A DNA stretch of 64,000 nucleotides from an uncultured Pelagibacteraceae bacterium (lineage in GTDB: Bacteria > Pseudomonadota > Alphaproteobacteria > Pelagibacterales > Pelagibacteraceae), in the NCBI GenBank assembly GCA_902555065.1, contig CACDQQ010000001.1:163474-227473 (forward strand). The letters are read 5' to 3'. Made by a program: the position numbers and the translations under genes. A model generated the notes under the pieces. That model was not told the origin of the DNA, made no database searches, and saw only the letters and a list, made by a program, of their open reading frames with translations. Positions 1 to 9,995 of the stretch are shown here, piece by piece; position 1 is the stretch's first letter; every line of letters begins with the position of its first letter.

Positions 1-359
1 ACAGTTTTATCATTAAGTCCAAGATTTAAAATTGTATCCATCATGCCTGGCATGGAAACCCTTGCACCAGATCTTACAGATAACAACAAAGGGTTTTTCA
101 AATCTCCAAATTTTTTACCAGAGTCTTTTTCAACGTTTTTTAACTCTCTATTTATTTCATTTATGATTTTAGGCTTTAATTTCTTTTTATTTTTATAAAA
201 TAAATCACATGCTTCAGTAGAAATTGTAAATCCCGGTGGGACAGGCAGCCCCATCCTTCCCATTTCTGATAAATTTGCACCTTTGCCTCCTAAAATATTT
301 TTTGGGATTTTTATTTTTTTTGTTTCTTTAGATTTAAAATTAAAAACTAATTTTGACAT
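1..359 (-). CDS. ppdK: Pyruvate, phosphate dikinase, N-terminal part (cut by window edge)
   Basis: The minus-strand frame from the ATG at 359 runs off the left edge. It reads as the start of the nucleotide-binding domain of pyruvate phosphate dikinase: '[10 protein letters not shown]' near residue 24, then 'VPPGF', and '[14 protein letters not shown]' around residue 100. The enzyme interconverts pyruvate + ATP + Pi and PEP + AMP + PPi, which would serve gluconeogenesis or PPi-linked glycolysis. It follows glyS with no gap (glyS stops at 360), so it is probably the last gene seen of a glyQ-glyS-ppdK transcript. About 119 codons are visible of a protein normally near 880 residues. The family call is strong. 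Confidence 0.93.
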   Translation of the reverse strand, partial: MSKLVFNFKSKETKKIKIPKNILGGKGANLSEMGRMGLPVPPGFTISTEACDLFYKNKKKLKPKIINEINRELKNVEKDSGKKFGDLKNPLLLSVRSGARVSMPGMMDTILNLGLNDKT

Positions 360-2423
360 TTATACTTCTATTTTAGAAAAGTTAAAATAATTATCGAAGC
401 TTTTACACAACATTTTTAAAAGTTCTAGTCTGTTTTTCTTAATTATTTCTTCTTGATCATTAACTATTACATTATCAAAAAACTCATTGACCTCATTTTT
501 AGCACTAGAAAGAGTTTTAAGACTTTCATCATAATTCTCATCTCTATCTATACTTGAAAAATACTTTCTTATAGTATGTATTTTTTTATAAAGGTTCTTT
601 TCGTAATCATTTTTAAAGAGACCAGGATCGGCGGAACCCACGATATCTAATTTTGATTCTCTCTCACTATTTAAAATGTTTGCAGATCTTTTATAAATTG
701 CAATAACATCAATTCCAAAATCTTTTTTAATATTTTTATTCAAATTTAATGATTTATTAAAAATTTTTAGTAAATCGTCTATTCCATGTGAATTAATAGA
801 ACATTCAATAATATCCGATCTAATATCTTTTTCTTTCAAATAATTTTTTAATCTATCTAAAATAAAGTCTCCTAATTCATCATTTAATAATTTTGAGTCA
901 AAAGAGTAATTTTGTTCTTTGTACAAATTTATTGAATAATTTATTAGATCTCTTAATTTTATTTTTTTTTGATTTTCAATTATTAACCTCAATAAACTAA
1001 TAGTCATTCTTCTTAATGCATAAGGATCTTTTGAGCTAGTTGGTTTAAGATTAATACCAAAAAAACCAACTAGAGAATCGATTTTATCACTTAATGATAA
1101 TGCTATACTATATGGTTTTTTTGGTACTTTACTATCAATACCACTTGGTAAGTAATGCTCTGACACAGCTAAGCTTATTTCTTCATCAAAACCTTGCTCT
1201 CTCGCAAAGTATCCACCCATTACACCTTGCAATTCAGGAAACTCTGAAACTAAATCCGACATCAAATCTACTTTGCAAATTGAGGAGGCAATTTCTATCT
1301 TTTCTTTACTTATTAAAAGTTCATCCGATATTATTCCGCTAAGTTTTCTTACTCTTTGTATTTTATCAAAATAACTTCCTAATCCTTTAAAATAATTAAT
1401 TTGCTTCAATTTAGACACCTGCTTAACTAAATTTTGAGACTTATTTCTATTCCAAAAAAATTCTGCATCTGCTAATCTAGCTTCTACAACATTTTGATTT
1501 CCTAATTTAACTAATCCTTTCTTGTCCTTGCAATCTGCCACAACTATAAAATTATTTGTTATTTTTTTTTTATCATCAAATGTTGGAAAATATTTTTGGT
1601 GATATTGCATTGTAATAATAAGTATTTCTTGGGGAATTTCTAAAAATTTCTTGTTAAACTCACATACTAAAATTTTTGGTTTTTCAACAATATTTGTAAT
1701 TTCCTCTATAAGTTTTTCATTAAAGTTTATATAAATTTTTTTTTGATTAGTTGCCTTATTTATTTCTTTAGTTATAAATTCTTTTCTTTTATTTTGATCA
1801 ATTATTACCCCTCTTTGTTTAAAAAATTTTATATAAGATTTAAAATTATTAAAACTTTTTACTTCATCTTCTAGATCTTTATCTATAAAAGTTTTATTTG
1901 AACTCTGTAAATGGTTTAATTTAAAATCAATTATTTTTTTATCAAATAAGCATAATATTGATTTTAATGGTCTTCCCCAATATAAATCATAGTAGCCCCA
2001 TTTCATTGATTTTTTCCAAGAAATTTTTAAAAGCAAACTTGCAATATTATCTTTTAATAAATCGTATGTTTTAACTTTTTGTGGTGGTTTGTTGTAGAAA
2101 AAGAATATACCTTTATCAGTGCTTTTTTTGATAACTTTTTCTTTACTTATTTTATTAGATTTTAAAAATCCTTCTAAAGCCTTTTCTGGAGCATTAATAT
2201 TGGGACCTCTTATTTCCTGGGCTTTTTTTGTTACATCTTTAGATACCTTATTAATATAAACAATGAGTCTATTTGGAATTGAATAAATATTTATTTTACC
2301 TTTAATTATAATTTCATTATCATCAAAAAATTTTTTAAAAATTTGTATTAAATCATTTCTAGCATTAATTTGTAATCTGGAAGGTATTTCTTCACTAAAT
2401 AATTCAAGAAAAAATTCAGACAT
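360..2423 (-). CDS. glyS: Glycyl-tRNA synthetase beta subunit
   Basis: This is the 687-residue beta subunit of the bacterial alpha2-beta2 glycyl-tRNA synthetase, which binds tRNA and assists glycine attachment in the cytoplasm. Its length matches the family. The N-terminus 'FFLELFSEEIPSR' is the family hallmark. Central motifs such as 'VVEARLADAEFFW' and 'ELQGVMGGYFAREQG' are clear, and 'DPYALRR' lies in the second half. The C-terminus is the tRNA-binding helical part. One base separates it from glyQ upstream and none from ppdK downstream, so co-transcription is expected. Nothing is unusual apart from lysine/asparagine-rich composition. Confidence 0.97.
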   Translation of the reverse strand: MSEFFLELFSEEIPSRLQINARNDLIQIFKKFFDDNEIIIKGKINIYSIPNRLIVYINKVSKDVTKKAQEIRGPNINAPEKALEGFLKSNKISKEKVIKKSTDKGIFFFYNKPPQKVKTYDLLKDNIASLLLKISWKKSMKWGYYDLYWGRPLKSILCLFDKKIIDFKLNHLQSSNKTFIDKDLEDEVKSFNNFKSYIKFFKQRGVIIDQNKRKEFITKEINKATNQKKIYINFNEKLIEEITNIVEKPKILVCEFNKKFLEIPQEILIITMQYHQKYFPTFDDKKKITNNFIVVADCKDKKGLVKLGNQNVVEARLADAEFFWNRNKSQNLVKQVSKLKQINYFKGLGSYFDKIQRVRKLSGIISDELLISKEKIEIASSICKVDLMSDLVSEFPELQGVMGGYFAREQGFDEEISLAVSEHYLPSGIDSKVPKKPYSIALSLSDKIDSLVGFFGINLKPTSSKDPYALRRMTISLLRLIIENQKKIKLRDLINYSINLYKEQNYSFDSKLLNDELGDFILDRLKNYLKEKDIRSDIIECSINSHGIDDLLKIFNKSLNLNKNIKKDFGIDVIAIYKRSANILNSERESKLDIVGSADPGLFKNDYEKNLYKKIHTIRKYFSSIDRDENYDESLKTLSSAKNEVNEFFDNVIVNDQEEIIKKNRLELLKMLCKSFDNYFNFSKIEV

Positions 2424-2424
2424 T

Positions 2425-3309
2425 TTAATTTTGTGTTTCTACCCAGATTTTTCCAATTTTTTTTGTCAGATCTCTGATCCTTGCAATATATTCTGCTCTT
2501 TGAGCAACACTTATAACTCCTCTAGCATCTAAAATATTAAACACATGACTTGACTTTAAACATTGATCATATGCTGGAAGAGAAATTTTCTTTTCAATTA
2601 AAGATTTTGCTTCACCCTCAAGCATTTCAAAAATCTTAAATAATTTATCAGTATTTGCATACTCAAAATTATATGCTGAAAATTCTTTTTCAGCTTGATG
2701 AAAAATATCTTTATATAAAACTCCTTCATTGTTCCAAATTAAATCATAAACATTTTTTTTATTTTGAATGAACATACATAATCTTTCTAATCCGTATGTA
2801 ATTTCAACAGATATTGGATTGCATTCCATCCCTGCCATTTGTTGAAAATAAGTAAATTGAGTAATTTCCATACCATCACACCATACTTCCCATCCAAGAC
2901 CGGCGGCACCTAAAGTCGGACTTTCCCAATCATCCTCTACAAATCTGATATCGTGCTCTTCATGTTTAATACCAATTGATGAAAGACTATTAAGGTACAT
3001 TTTTTTAATATCTTTTGGTGAAGGTTTTATTAATACTTGAAATTGATAGTAGTGTTGTAAACGATTAGGGTTTTCTCCATATCTTCCATCTGTTGGTCTT
3101 CTTGTAGGTTGAACATAAGCTGTTTTCCAAGGTTTAGGACCTAATGATCTTAGAGTTGTTGCGGGGTGAAATGTTCCTGCTCCAACTTCTAAATCATATG
3201 GTTGTAAAATAACACAACCTTTTTTTGACCAGTACTTTTGTAGATTTAAAATTGTATCCTGAAAAGAAATAAATGATTTTAAATTTTTTGTTTTTTTTTT
3301 AGAAACCAT
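2425..3309 (-). CDS. glyQ: Glycyl-tRNA synthetase alpha subunit
   Basis: This is the 294-residue catalytic alpha subunit of tetrameric GlyRS, which forms glycyl-adenylate. Family motifs are intact: '[12 protein letters not shown]' near residue 43, '[17 protein letters not shown]' near residue 67, and '[18 protein letters not shown]' near residue 140. The length is normal. Its ATG lies inside the last codons of the S49 peptidase gene upstream (11-base overlap), which suggests translational coupling from that gene. It is followed after one base by glyS, its obligate partner. Confidence 0.97.
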   Translation of the reverse strand: MVSKKKTKNLKSFISFQDTILNLQKYWSKKGCVILQPYDLEVGAGTFHPATTLRSLGPKPWKTAYVQPTRRPTDGRYGENPNRLQHYYQFQVLIKPSPKDIKKMYLNSLSSIGIKHEEHDIRFVEDDWESPTLGAAGLGWEVWCDGMEITQFTYFQQMAGMECNPISVEITYGLERLCMFIQNKKNVYDLIWNNEGVLYKDIFHQAEKEFSAYNFEYANTDKLFKIFEMLEGEAKSLIEKKISLPAYDQCLKSSHVFNILDARGVISVAQRAEYIARIRDLTKKIGKIWVETQN

Positions 3310-4105
3310 ATTTTTGCCAAATAGATCTTTCTTCTAGAACGCTAATCAATTTATCCGCATGGTCTTCTGAAGACGAAAGTTTTTTGGCAAGCCATCCTTT
3401 AGACTTTTCAAATTTTTTAATTTCAACATCTTCACCAAATTTTTCTCTTAGTACTTGTTCAGCATTCCCTATTCCATCTATCAAACCAAGTTTTAAGGAT
3501 GTTTTACCAGACCAAAATTCTCCAGAAAAAAGCTCAACATCTGTTTTGTTTAATTTTGTTGATCTACTTTCCTCTACAACATTAATAAATTCTTGGTGAA
3601 GTTCCAGTTGAATATTTTTTAATCTTTGAATGTCCTCTTCTTTCTCGTCTAAAAAAGGATCTAGAGTACTTTTATTTTTTCCAGCTGTATAAACCCTTCT
3701 TTGAACCCCAATTTTTTGAATTAAATCTTTAAAACCAAAAGAAGAATAAATTACTCCTATTGATCCAATTATAGAACTTGCATTAGCATAAATCTCGTCA
3801 CCTGCGCATGCAATTAGATAGCCTCCAGATGCAGCAACATCTTCCGCAAAAACTAGTACTTTTTTTTTATTTTTCTTAGATTGTTCTCTAATAAATTTAT
3901 ATATTAGATGTGATTGAACAGGAGAACCACCTGGTGAATTAATTGAAATTGCAACTGCTTCTGCTTTTTTTACTGAAAAAGCTTTTTTTATCATTTCTTC
4001 TTGAGAAGAATATTCTATTCCTTGTTTAAACTTTCCAACATTTCCAATGACACCAGTAAGCCTTAAATGACTAACAATTTTTTTTTTTTTAAAAATAGAG
4101 AACAT
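3299..4105 (-). CDS. S49-family signal peptide peptidase (SppA/SohB type)
   Basis: This is a 268-residue ClpP-fold serine protease of family S49, a family that degrades cleaved signal peptides at the inner membrane. Visible motifs are 'SINSPGGSP' near residue 56, the nucleophile Ser93 in 'AASGGY', and the probable general-base Lys143 in 'YTAGKNKS'. It has one protease domain, as in SohB or short SppA forms. The N-terminus begins 'MFSIFKKKK' and shows no membrane anchor or signal sequence, which is odd for a family normally tethered to the membrane. It overlaps glyQ by 11 bases. It is divergent from ispB across a 108-base gap. Confidence 0.88.
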   Translation of the reverse strand: MFSIFKKKKIVSHLRLTGVIGNVGKFKQGIEYSSQEEMIKKAFSVKKAEAVAISINSPGGSPVQSHLIYKFIREQSKKNKKKVLVFAEDVAASGGYLIACAGDEIYANASSIIGSIGVIYSSFGFKDLIQKIGVQRRVYTAGKNKSTLDPFLDEKEEDIQRLKNIQLELHQEFINVVEESRSTKLNKTDVELFSGEFWSGKTSLKLGLIDGIGNAEQVLREKFGEDVEIKKFEKSKGWLAKKLSSSEDHADKLISVLEERSIWQKYGF

Positions 4106-4213
4106 ACAAATGATTATAAAAATTTTACTTATTTATAAAGCTACTTATAGTTGAAGAAATAGGTGCGTCAATTGATAAGTATATTAATAAACTTAATGTA
4201 ATAATTTGAATTT
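4106..4213. promoter_or_regulatory. Divergent intergenic region between S49 peptidase and ispB
   Basis: This 108-base AT-rich gap separates two divergent transcription units, the peptidase-glyQ-glyS-ppdK unit and ispB, so promoters for both should lie here. A 'TTGATA' and a 'TAATAAT' occur on the plus strand but their spacing is not ideal. I cannot assign exact boxes. Confidence 0.35.
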
Positions 4214-5227
4214 ATGGGATCAGTAGTTCAATTAAAAAAGCAAATAACTAATGCATACACAGATCTGTTAAATTCTGTTGATGAAAAACTTAGTTTAGTT
4301 GAGGATAAAATTTCCTATAAATTAGATAGTAAAGTTGAGCTAGTTAAAGAAATGACTGCTTATCACATGACTAGTGGTGGTAAAAGATTAAGAGCATTGC
4401 TTACTTTGGAATGTGCTAAATTGTGTGGATACACAAAAGGTAGTAGAGATGTAAACCTAGCTGCATGTGTTGAACTTATACACGCAGCAACTCTTATGCA
4501 TGATGACGTGATTGACAACGCAGATTTAAGAAGAGGTAAAAAAACTACAAACAAAATTTGGGGGAATCAGTCATCAATTCTTGTAGGAGACTACTTATTA
4601 AGTAGATGTTTTGAAATGATGGTTGAGGATGGAAGTATTGAAGTATTAAAACTTTTATCTTCTACATCATCGACTATCGCTCAAGGAGAAGTTTTGCAGT
4701 TACAACATAAAGGTGACTCTGAAATGTTAGAAGAAACATATTTGAATATAATTTCCTCTAAAACTGCAGCTTTGTTTTCAGCATCTTCAAAAGTTGGGTC
4801 GATAATTACTGATAAAGGCAATAAATTTAAAGATGCACTAGAATTCTATGGAAAGAACCTTGGATTAACATTTCAGATTGCAGACGACACACTTGACTAT
4901 AACTCAGAATTAAAAATGTTTGGTAAAGAGATAGGGAAAGATTTCTTTGAAGGCAAGGTAACTCTCCCGATTATTCTATTAAATCAAAAATTATCTTCAG
5001 ATGAAAAATTATTTTTAAAAAAAATATTTGAACAAAATATCAGATCCAAAGAACAATTTGACTATGTACTTAAGTTGGTAAAAAAATATAATATAATTAA
5101 TGAGTGTTACAAAAAAGCGGAACACTATATAAATTTAGCATCAAATTCATTAAGCATATTTCAAGATTGTGAAGAAAAAACTATACTTAAAAATTTAACT
5201 TCTTTTAGTATTAATAGAAAATTTTAA
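4214..5227 (+). CDS. ispB: Long-chain polyprenyl diphosphate synthase (octaprenyl-type)
   Basis: This is a 337-residue trans-prenyltransferase that extends farnesyl-PP with IPP units to make the ubiquinone side chain. The two Asp-rich motifs are clear: 'DDVID' at about residues 97-101, and 'IADDTLDY' in the second half. 'GGKRLR' near residue 55 is the IPP-binding region. The small residues ahead of the first Asp motif ('AATLMHDD') fit a long-chain rather than a farnesyl synthase. A separate short-chain enzyme (ispA) is 4 kb away, which supports this split. Chain length cannot be read with certainty. The gene overlaps pdxH tail-to-tail by 4 bases. Confidence 0.9.
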   Translation: MGSVVQLKKQITNAYTDLLNSVDEKLSLVEDKISYKLDSKVELVKEMTAYHMTSGGKRLRALLTLECAKLCGYTKGSRDVNLAACVELIHAATLMHDDVIDNADLRRGKKTTNKIWGNQSSILVGDYLLSRCFEMMVEDGSIEVLKLLSSTSSTIAQGEVLQLQHKGDSEMLEETYLNIISSKTAALFSASSKVGSIITDKGNKFKDALEFYGKNLGLTFQIADDTLDYNSELKMFGKEIGKDFFEGKVTLPIILLNQKLSSDEKLFLKKIFEQNIRSKEQFDYVLKLVKKYNIINECYKKAEHYINLASNSLSIFQDCEEKTILKNLTSFSINRKF

Positions 5228-5847
5228 GGTGATAAGAGAATTTTTTTCCAAGCATTATTTTCTCTAATATATTTCAATCTTTCGTGAATTCTATTTTCAC
5301 CATCTAACCAAAATTCAATTTCTTGGTGTTTTAACCTCCACCCTGACCAATGATCAGGTCTTGGAACATTATTTTCATCTTTATAGAGATCTTTAAATTT
5401 TTTTATTGATTGGTTTAGTTCTTCTCTATCTTTTAAAATTGAGCTTTGATTTGAAGCCCAAGCACCAATTCTACTTCCATAACTTCTGGAATTATAATAA
5501 CTATCAGCTTCATCATCTGAAACTTTTTCAGCGGTACCAACTATACGGATTTGTCTGAGTAAACTTTTCCAATGAAAGCACATTGAAATTTTTGGATCCT
5601 GCTTTATAGATTTTCCTTTATTACTATTAAAGTTAGTATAAAAAACAAATCCATTTTCTCCATAGTCTTTGAGCAATACCATTCTCACATTTGGATAACC
5701 TTTTTTGTCAATAGTGCCTAAAGCCAATGCATTTGGATCATTAATTTCTGTTTTCTTTGCCTCTTTATACCATTCAGTGAATAATAATATTGGATTATCG
5801 AGTTCAAGAAAGCATTTATCTAATCCTAAAGAATTTTTTTCGTTCAT
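5224..5847 (-). CDS. pdxH: Pyridoxamine 5'-phosphate oxidase
   Basis: This is a 207-residue FMN-dependent oxidase that converts pyridoxine/pyridoxamine 5'-phosphate to pyridoxal 5'-phosphate. Family motifs include 'NVRMVLLKDYGENGFVFYTN' near residue 53, 'KISMCFHWKSLLRQIR' near residue 85, and the C-terminal 'WSGWRLKHQEIEFW' ending in 'RIHERLKY'. The length is typical. It is convergent with ispB (4-base overlap) and divergent from aroC across only 32 bases, so the two starts share one promoter patch. Confidence 0.95.
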   Translation of the reverse strand: MNEKNSLGLDKCFLELDNPILLFTEWYKEAKKTEINDPNALALGTIDKKGYPNVRMVLLKDYGENGFVFYTNFNSNKGKSIKQDPKISMCFHWKSLLRQIRIVGTAEKVSDDEADSYYNSRSYGSRIGAWASNQSSILKDREELNQSIKKFKDLYKDENNVPRPDHWSGWRLKHQEIEFWLDGENRIHERLKYIRENNAWKKILLSP

Positions 5848-5867
5848 AATTTAACCAAAATAATTTA

Positions 5868-5873
5868 TATAAT
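5868..5873 (+). promoter_or_regulatory. Candidate -10 box for aroC (leaderless geometry)
   Basis: A perfect TATAAT lies six bases before the aroC ATG at 5880, so a start site 7 bases downstream would be the A of the ATG itself. No good -35 or Shine-Dalgarno sequence is visible in the 32-base gap. In DNA this AT-rich a chance match is possible. Confidence 0.4.
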
Positions 5874-5879
5874 AATATA

Positions 5880-6965
5880 ATGTCTTTTAATACATTTGGA
5901 AAATTTTTTCGATTTACTACATGGGGTGAGTCTCACGGTCCAGCAATAGGATGTGTTGTTGATGGATGTCCTCCAAATATAAAGCTTAATATTAAAGATA
6001 TTCAGTTAGAATTAAATAAGAGGAAGCCTGGTCAGTCTAAATTCACAACCCAAAGAAAAGAGGATGATAAAGTGGAAATTTTATCAGGGACATTTGAGGG
6101 CAAAACAACTGGTACACCCATCTCAATGATTATATTTAATAAAGATATGCGTTCTAAGGATTATAAAAATATTAAAGATAAATTTAGACCTGGTCATGCT
6201 GATTATACATACTTTAAAAAATATGGAATTAGAGATTATAGAGGTGGAGGTAGACAATCAGCAAGAGAGACAGCTTCAAGAGTGGCAGCAGGGGCAATAG
6301 CAAAACAAATTTTACAAAATATTATTGGGAAAAAATACAGTGTAATTGGAGCAGTAACACAGTTAGGAATACTAGGATGTGACACAGAAAAATGGAATGA
6401 CAAATTCATTGCAAAAAACCCTTTATTTTGCCCTGATAAAACAGTTTTAAAATTATGGGAAAAATATTTACTTGGGATAAGAAAAGCTGGCTCATCATGT
6501 GGGGCAATTATTGAAGTGAGAGCAAGAGGTGTACCTGTCGGATTAGGAGCTCCAATTTATTCTAAATTAGATATGGATTTAGCATCAGCTATGATGAGTA
6601 TTAACGCTGTAAAAGGAGTAAATATAGGATCAGGAATGAACTCTGCTCAGCTTTCTGGCGAACAAAATTCTGATGAAATGTCTCAAACAGGAAAAAAAAC
6701 AAAATTTAAATCAAATAATGCAGGGGGAATTCTTGGAGGAATTTCTAGTGGTCAAGAAATAATTGTTTCATTTGCAGTAAAACCAACTTCGTCAATTCTT
6801 TCTCAAAGAAAAACAATTAATAAATTTGGAAAAAATACTTCGATTTCAGTCACAGGTAGACATGATCCTTGTGTAGGTATTAGAGCAGTACCTATAGGTG
6901 AAGCAATGATGCATTGTGTAATTCTTGATCACTACTTAATGAATAAAGCTCAATGTGGGAATTAA
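5880..6965 (+). CDS. aroC: Chorismate synthase
   Basis: This is a 361-residue enzyme that converts EPSP to chorismate with reduced FMN, the last step of the shikimate pathway. Signatures are intact: '[17 protein letters not shown]' near residue 17, '[19 protein letters not shown]' near residue 121, and '[18 protein letters not shown]' near residue 328. The length is normal. A TATAAT only six bases before the ATG suggests a very short or absent 5' leader. The 3' end overlaps dxs by 4 bases, tail to tail. Confidence 0.97.
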   Translation: MSFNTFGKFFRFTTWGESHGPAIGCVVDGCPPNIKLNIKDIQLELNKRKPGQSKFTTQRKEDDKVEILSGTFEGKTTGTPISMIIFNKDMRSKDYKNIKDKFRPGHADYTYFKKYGIRDYRGGGRQSARETASRVAAGAIAKQILQNIIGKKYSVIGAVTQLGILGCDTEKWNDKFIAKNPLFCPDKTVLKLWEKYLLGIRKAGSSCGAIIEVRARGVPVGLGAPIYSKLDMDLASAMMSINAVKGVNIGSGMNSAQLSGEQNSDEMSQTGKKTKFKSNNAGGILGGISSGQEIIVSFAVKPTSSILSQRKTINKFGKNTSISVTGRHDPCVGIRAVPIGEAMMHCVILDHYLMNKAQCGN

Positions 6966-8872
6966 TTAGTTTTTTTAATTACAACTTTAGAGTTTAAAGT
7001 TTCTAAAACTTTCGCCTCAATGGATTTAGCATCTAAACCAGCTTCTTTATACATTTCTTCTGGTTTATCTTGGTCTAAAAATTTATCAGGTAATATCATT
7101 GATCTAAATTTTAAATTAGTATCTAATAAATTCTTTTCATTTAAGAAATGATTTACATGGGCACCAAAACCTCCAATAGAACCTTCTTCCAATGTAATCA
7201 GCACTTCATGATTTGTTGCAACTTGCCACATAAGATTTTCATCAAGAGGTTTTGCAAATCTAGCATCTATAATTGTTGGATTAATTCCCATTTTTTTTAA
7301 ACTTTCTTCAGCTAATAGACACTCTTTTAATCTGTTTCCGAAACTTACTAAAGCAACTTTCTTTCCTTCTCTTATAACTCTTCCTTTTCCAATATCTATT
7401 TTTTCGTTGATATCGGGTAATTCTAAACCTGCTCCATTTCCCCTTGGATATCTAAATGCACACGGTTTATTATTAATATCTACTGAAGTATTAACCATTC
7501 TTACTAATTCTGCTTCATCACTTGCTGCCATAACAATAAAATTAGGTAAAGTTGATAAATATGTAATATCAAAAGCACCTGCGTGAGTAGCTCCATCAGC
7601 GCCCACTAGACCGGCTCTATCGATAGCAAATCTTACTGGTAAACTTTGAATTGCAACATCATGAACTACTTGATCATAAGCTCTTTGTAAAAATGTTGAA
7701 TAAATAGCTGCATAAGGCTTATAACCTTCTGTAGCTAAACCTGCAGCAAAAGTAACGGCATGTTGTTCAGCAATTCCAACATCAAAAGTTCTTTCCGGGA
7801 AAACTTTACTAAATGCATCCATTCCTGTCCCTGATGGCATAGCTGCAGTTATACCTACAATTTTACTGTCTTTCTTTGCATGCTCTATTAATGTATTTGC
7901 AAATACCTTTGTAAAAGCAGGAGCTTTAGTTGTTGATTTTTGTTGAACTCCAGTTTTAACATCAAATTTTGTTACTCCATGATATTTATCATCAGATTTT
8001 TCAGCAAAACTATAGCCTTTACCTTTTTGAGTTTTTATATGAATTAGTATTGGACCATTATGATTAGTTTCTTTTGCATTTTTTAAAATTGGCAATAGAA
8101 CATCTAAATCATGGCCATCAATCGGACCAACATAATAAAAACCTAATGAATTAAATAACGTACCTCCTGTAACAGCCGATCTCAAAAAATCTTCAGCCTT
8201 TCCAGCCTTTTTACTAAATCTTTTTGAAAAGGAAGAAATAATCATTTTAACTGTTTCTCTAAAACTAAAATAAATCTTACCTGAAAAAATTTTGGCAAGA
8301 TAAGATTTCATTGCACCAACTGGTTTTGCAATTGACATATCATTGTCATTCAAAATTACGATCATTTTAGTTTTTGAATCTCCCGCATTATTCATGGCTT
8401 CATAAGCCATTCCTGCACTCATGGCACCGTCACCAATAACTGCAATAACTTGATCTGATTTATTTGATAATTTATTTGCTGTTGCAATGCCAAGTCCGGC
8501 AGAAATAGAGGTAGAACTATGAGCTGCACCAAAAGGGTCAAATTCACTTTCCGATCGCTTTGTAAAACCAGATAATCCACTTCCTTGTCTTAAAGTTCGT
8601 ATTTTATCTTTTCTTCCTGTTAAAATTTTATGAGGGTATGATTGATGGCCAACATCCCATATCAATTTGTCCTTTGGAGTATCAAAAACATGATGAAGTG
8701 CTACTGTTAATTCTACAACACCTAAACCTGCACCAAGGTGACCACCTGTTTTTGAAACAGCATCAATCATTTCTCTTCTAACTTCATCTGATAAAACTTT
8801 TAATTCTTCATTATTCAGTCTTTTTATATCTGAAGGAAAATTAATATTATTTAAATATTTATAATTCTGCAT
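6962..8872 (-). CDS. dxs: 1-deoxy-D-xylulose-5-phosphate synthase
   Basis: This is a 636-residue TPP enzyme that condenses pyruvate and glyceraldehyde-3-P to DXP, the entry step of the MEP isoprenoid pathway. It shows '[19 protein letters not shown]' near residue 43, the TPP motif beginning '[18 protein letters not shown]' near residue 148, and '[18 protein letters not shown]' in the pyrimidine-binding half. '[16 protein letters not shown]' carries the conserved catalytic Glu. The length is typical. It sits directly downstream of ispA and xseB on the same strand, the common dxs-ispA-xseB cluster that feeds farnesyl-PP synthesis. Confidence 0.97.
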   Translation of the reverse strand: MQNYKYLNNINFPSDIKRLNNEELKVLSDEVRREMIDAVSKTGGHLGAGLGVVELTVALHHVFDTPKDKLIWDVGHQSYPHKILTGRKDKIRTLRQGSGLSGFTKRSESEFDPFGAAHSSTSISAGLGIATANKLSNKSDQVIAVIGDGAMSAGMAYEAMNNAGDSKTKMIVILNDNDMSIAKPVGAMKSYLAKIFSGKIYFSFRETVKMIISSFSKRFSKKAGKAEDFLRSAVTGGTLFNSLGFYYVGPIDGHDLDVLLPILKNAKETNHNGPILIHIKTQKGKGYSFAEKSDDKYHGVTKFDVKTGVQQKSTTKAPAFTKVFANTLIEHAKKDSKIVGITAAMPSGTGMDAFSKVFPERTFDVGIAEQHAVTFAAGLATEGYKPYAAIYSTFLQRAYDQVVHDVAIQSLPVRFAIDRAGLVGADGATHAGAFDITYLSTLPNFIVMAASDEAELVRMVNTSVDINNKPCAFRYPRGNGAGLELPDINEKIDIGKGRVIREGKKVALVSFGNRLKECLLAEESLKKMGINPTIIDARFAKPLDENLMWQVATNHEVLITLEEGSIGGFGAHVNHFLNEKNLLDTNLKFRSMILPDKFLDQDKPEEMYKEAGLDAKSIEAKVLETLNSKVVIKKTN

Positions 8873-9742
8873 TTATTTATTTCTACTTAATATAAATTCA
8901 ATTGTCTCTTTTAAATCACTAGCATTATTTCCATAGCTAACTAAACTATTAAATATTTCTTTTTTTAGTTTAGATGCATATTTAATAGCATTTTTATATC
9001 CTAGTAAACTTATTAATGTTGCTTTTCCCCTTTTAGAGTCTTTATTTGTTTTTTTTCCTGCAGTTTTTGATGTGCTACTATAATCAATTAAATCATCTGC
9101 AATTTGAAAAAGTAAACCAATTTTTTCACCAAGAAGTGAGAATTTTTTTATTTTATTCTTTTTATTTGTCAAAATAACTGGAGACAAACAACTGAATGAA
9201 AATAATTTTCCAGTCTTTTTAATCTCCATATCTATTACTTTTTGTCTAGAAACTTTTTTTCTTTCATAATTTAAATCCAAAAATTGACCTCCAGCTATTC
9301 CTTGGTGTCCTGATGATTGAGATATTAAATTTATTAAGGTTATTTTTTTATTGTTATTTATATTGAACTTTGGATCAGACAAAATTTCGAAAGCTAGTGT
9401 CAAAAGGGAGTTTCCAGCTAAAACCGCGGTTGATTCTCCAAATTTTTTATGTGTAGTTAGTTTACCTCTTCTAATATCATCATCATCCATACAAGGCAAA
9501 TCATCATGTATTAGTGAATAAGCGTGTATACATTCAACTGCTGAACTTAGATATAAAAGATATTTTTTTTCTACTTTAAAAATTTTTCCAACATCAAAAA
9601 TAAGTTTAGATCTTATTTTTTTTCCACCGGGAAATAAACCATACTTAATAGGCATAATTAGATCTGTTTTTTTTTGTTTTGCTAAATAATTTTTTAAAAA
9701 TTTATTTACTTCATTAACAGTTTTAACTAATTTTTTTTTCAT
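8873..9742 (-). CDS. ispA: Short-chain prenyl diphosphate synthase (farnesyl diphosphate synthase)
   Basis: This is a 289-residue trans-prenyltransferase making geranyl/farnesyl-PP. The first Asp-rich motif is the short-chain form with two extra residues, 'DDLPCMDDDD' at about residues 80-89, and the second is 'IADDLIDY' near residue 215. 'PGGKKIRSKL' near residue 38 is the IPP site. It abuts dxs and overlaps xseB by 4 bases, so xseB-ispA-dxs is one transcript. It supplies the primer for ispB and for undecaprenyl-PP synthesis. Confidence 0.93.
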   Translation of the reverse strand: MKKKLVKTVNEVNKFLKNYLAKQKKTDLIMPIKYGLFPGGKKIRSKLIFDVGKIFKVEKKYLLYLSSAVECIHAYSLIHDDLPCMDDDDIRRGKLTTHKKFGESTAVLAGNSLLTLAFEILSDPKFNINNNKKITLINLISQSSGHQGIAGGQFLDLNYERKKVSRQKVIDMEIKKTGKLFSFSCLSPVILTNKKNKIKKFSLLGEKIGLLFQIADDLIDYSSTSKTAGKKTNKDSKRGKATLISLLGYKNAIKYASKLKKEIFNSLVSYGNNASDLKETIEFILSRNK

Positions 9743-9975
9743 TTTTTTTTGCTTAATTCTTCGATTTTAAGCTTGGTACTTTCAGATATATTTTTTGAGT
9801 CCTTTTGAAATTTTTTCTCTATTAAATTATTTAACTTTATTAAATATTGATAATCATCAATAGATTCTTCCAAATTTTTTTTACTTTCTAATTCTTGTAT
9901 TAAACGATCTGCTATATCTGTGAGTTCACTCAAAGATTTTGATTCAATATCATCTGGCAAAATTTTTTCATTCAT
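9739..9975 (-). CDS. xseB: Exodeoxyribonuclease VII small subunit
   Basis: This is a small helical subunit that pairs with XseA to degrade single-stranded DNA. I start it at the internal Met 'MNEKILPDD' (78 residues) instead of the 91-residue ORF. The shorter form matches the usual ~80-residue length and avoids running into the divergent Sua5 gene. The 'LIQELESKKNLEESIDDYQ' stretch resembles the family core, with the usual 'LE.G...LE..L..YE' pattern in a lysine-rich version. xseA was not seen in the window. Confidence 0.82.
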   Translation of the reverse strand: MNEKILPDDIESKSLSELTDIADRLIQELESKKNLEESIDDYQYLIKLNNLIEKKFQKDSKNISESTKLKIEELSKKK

Positions 9976-9995
9976 ATAATAATTTGTAATATTAT

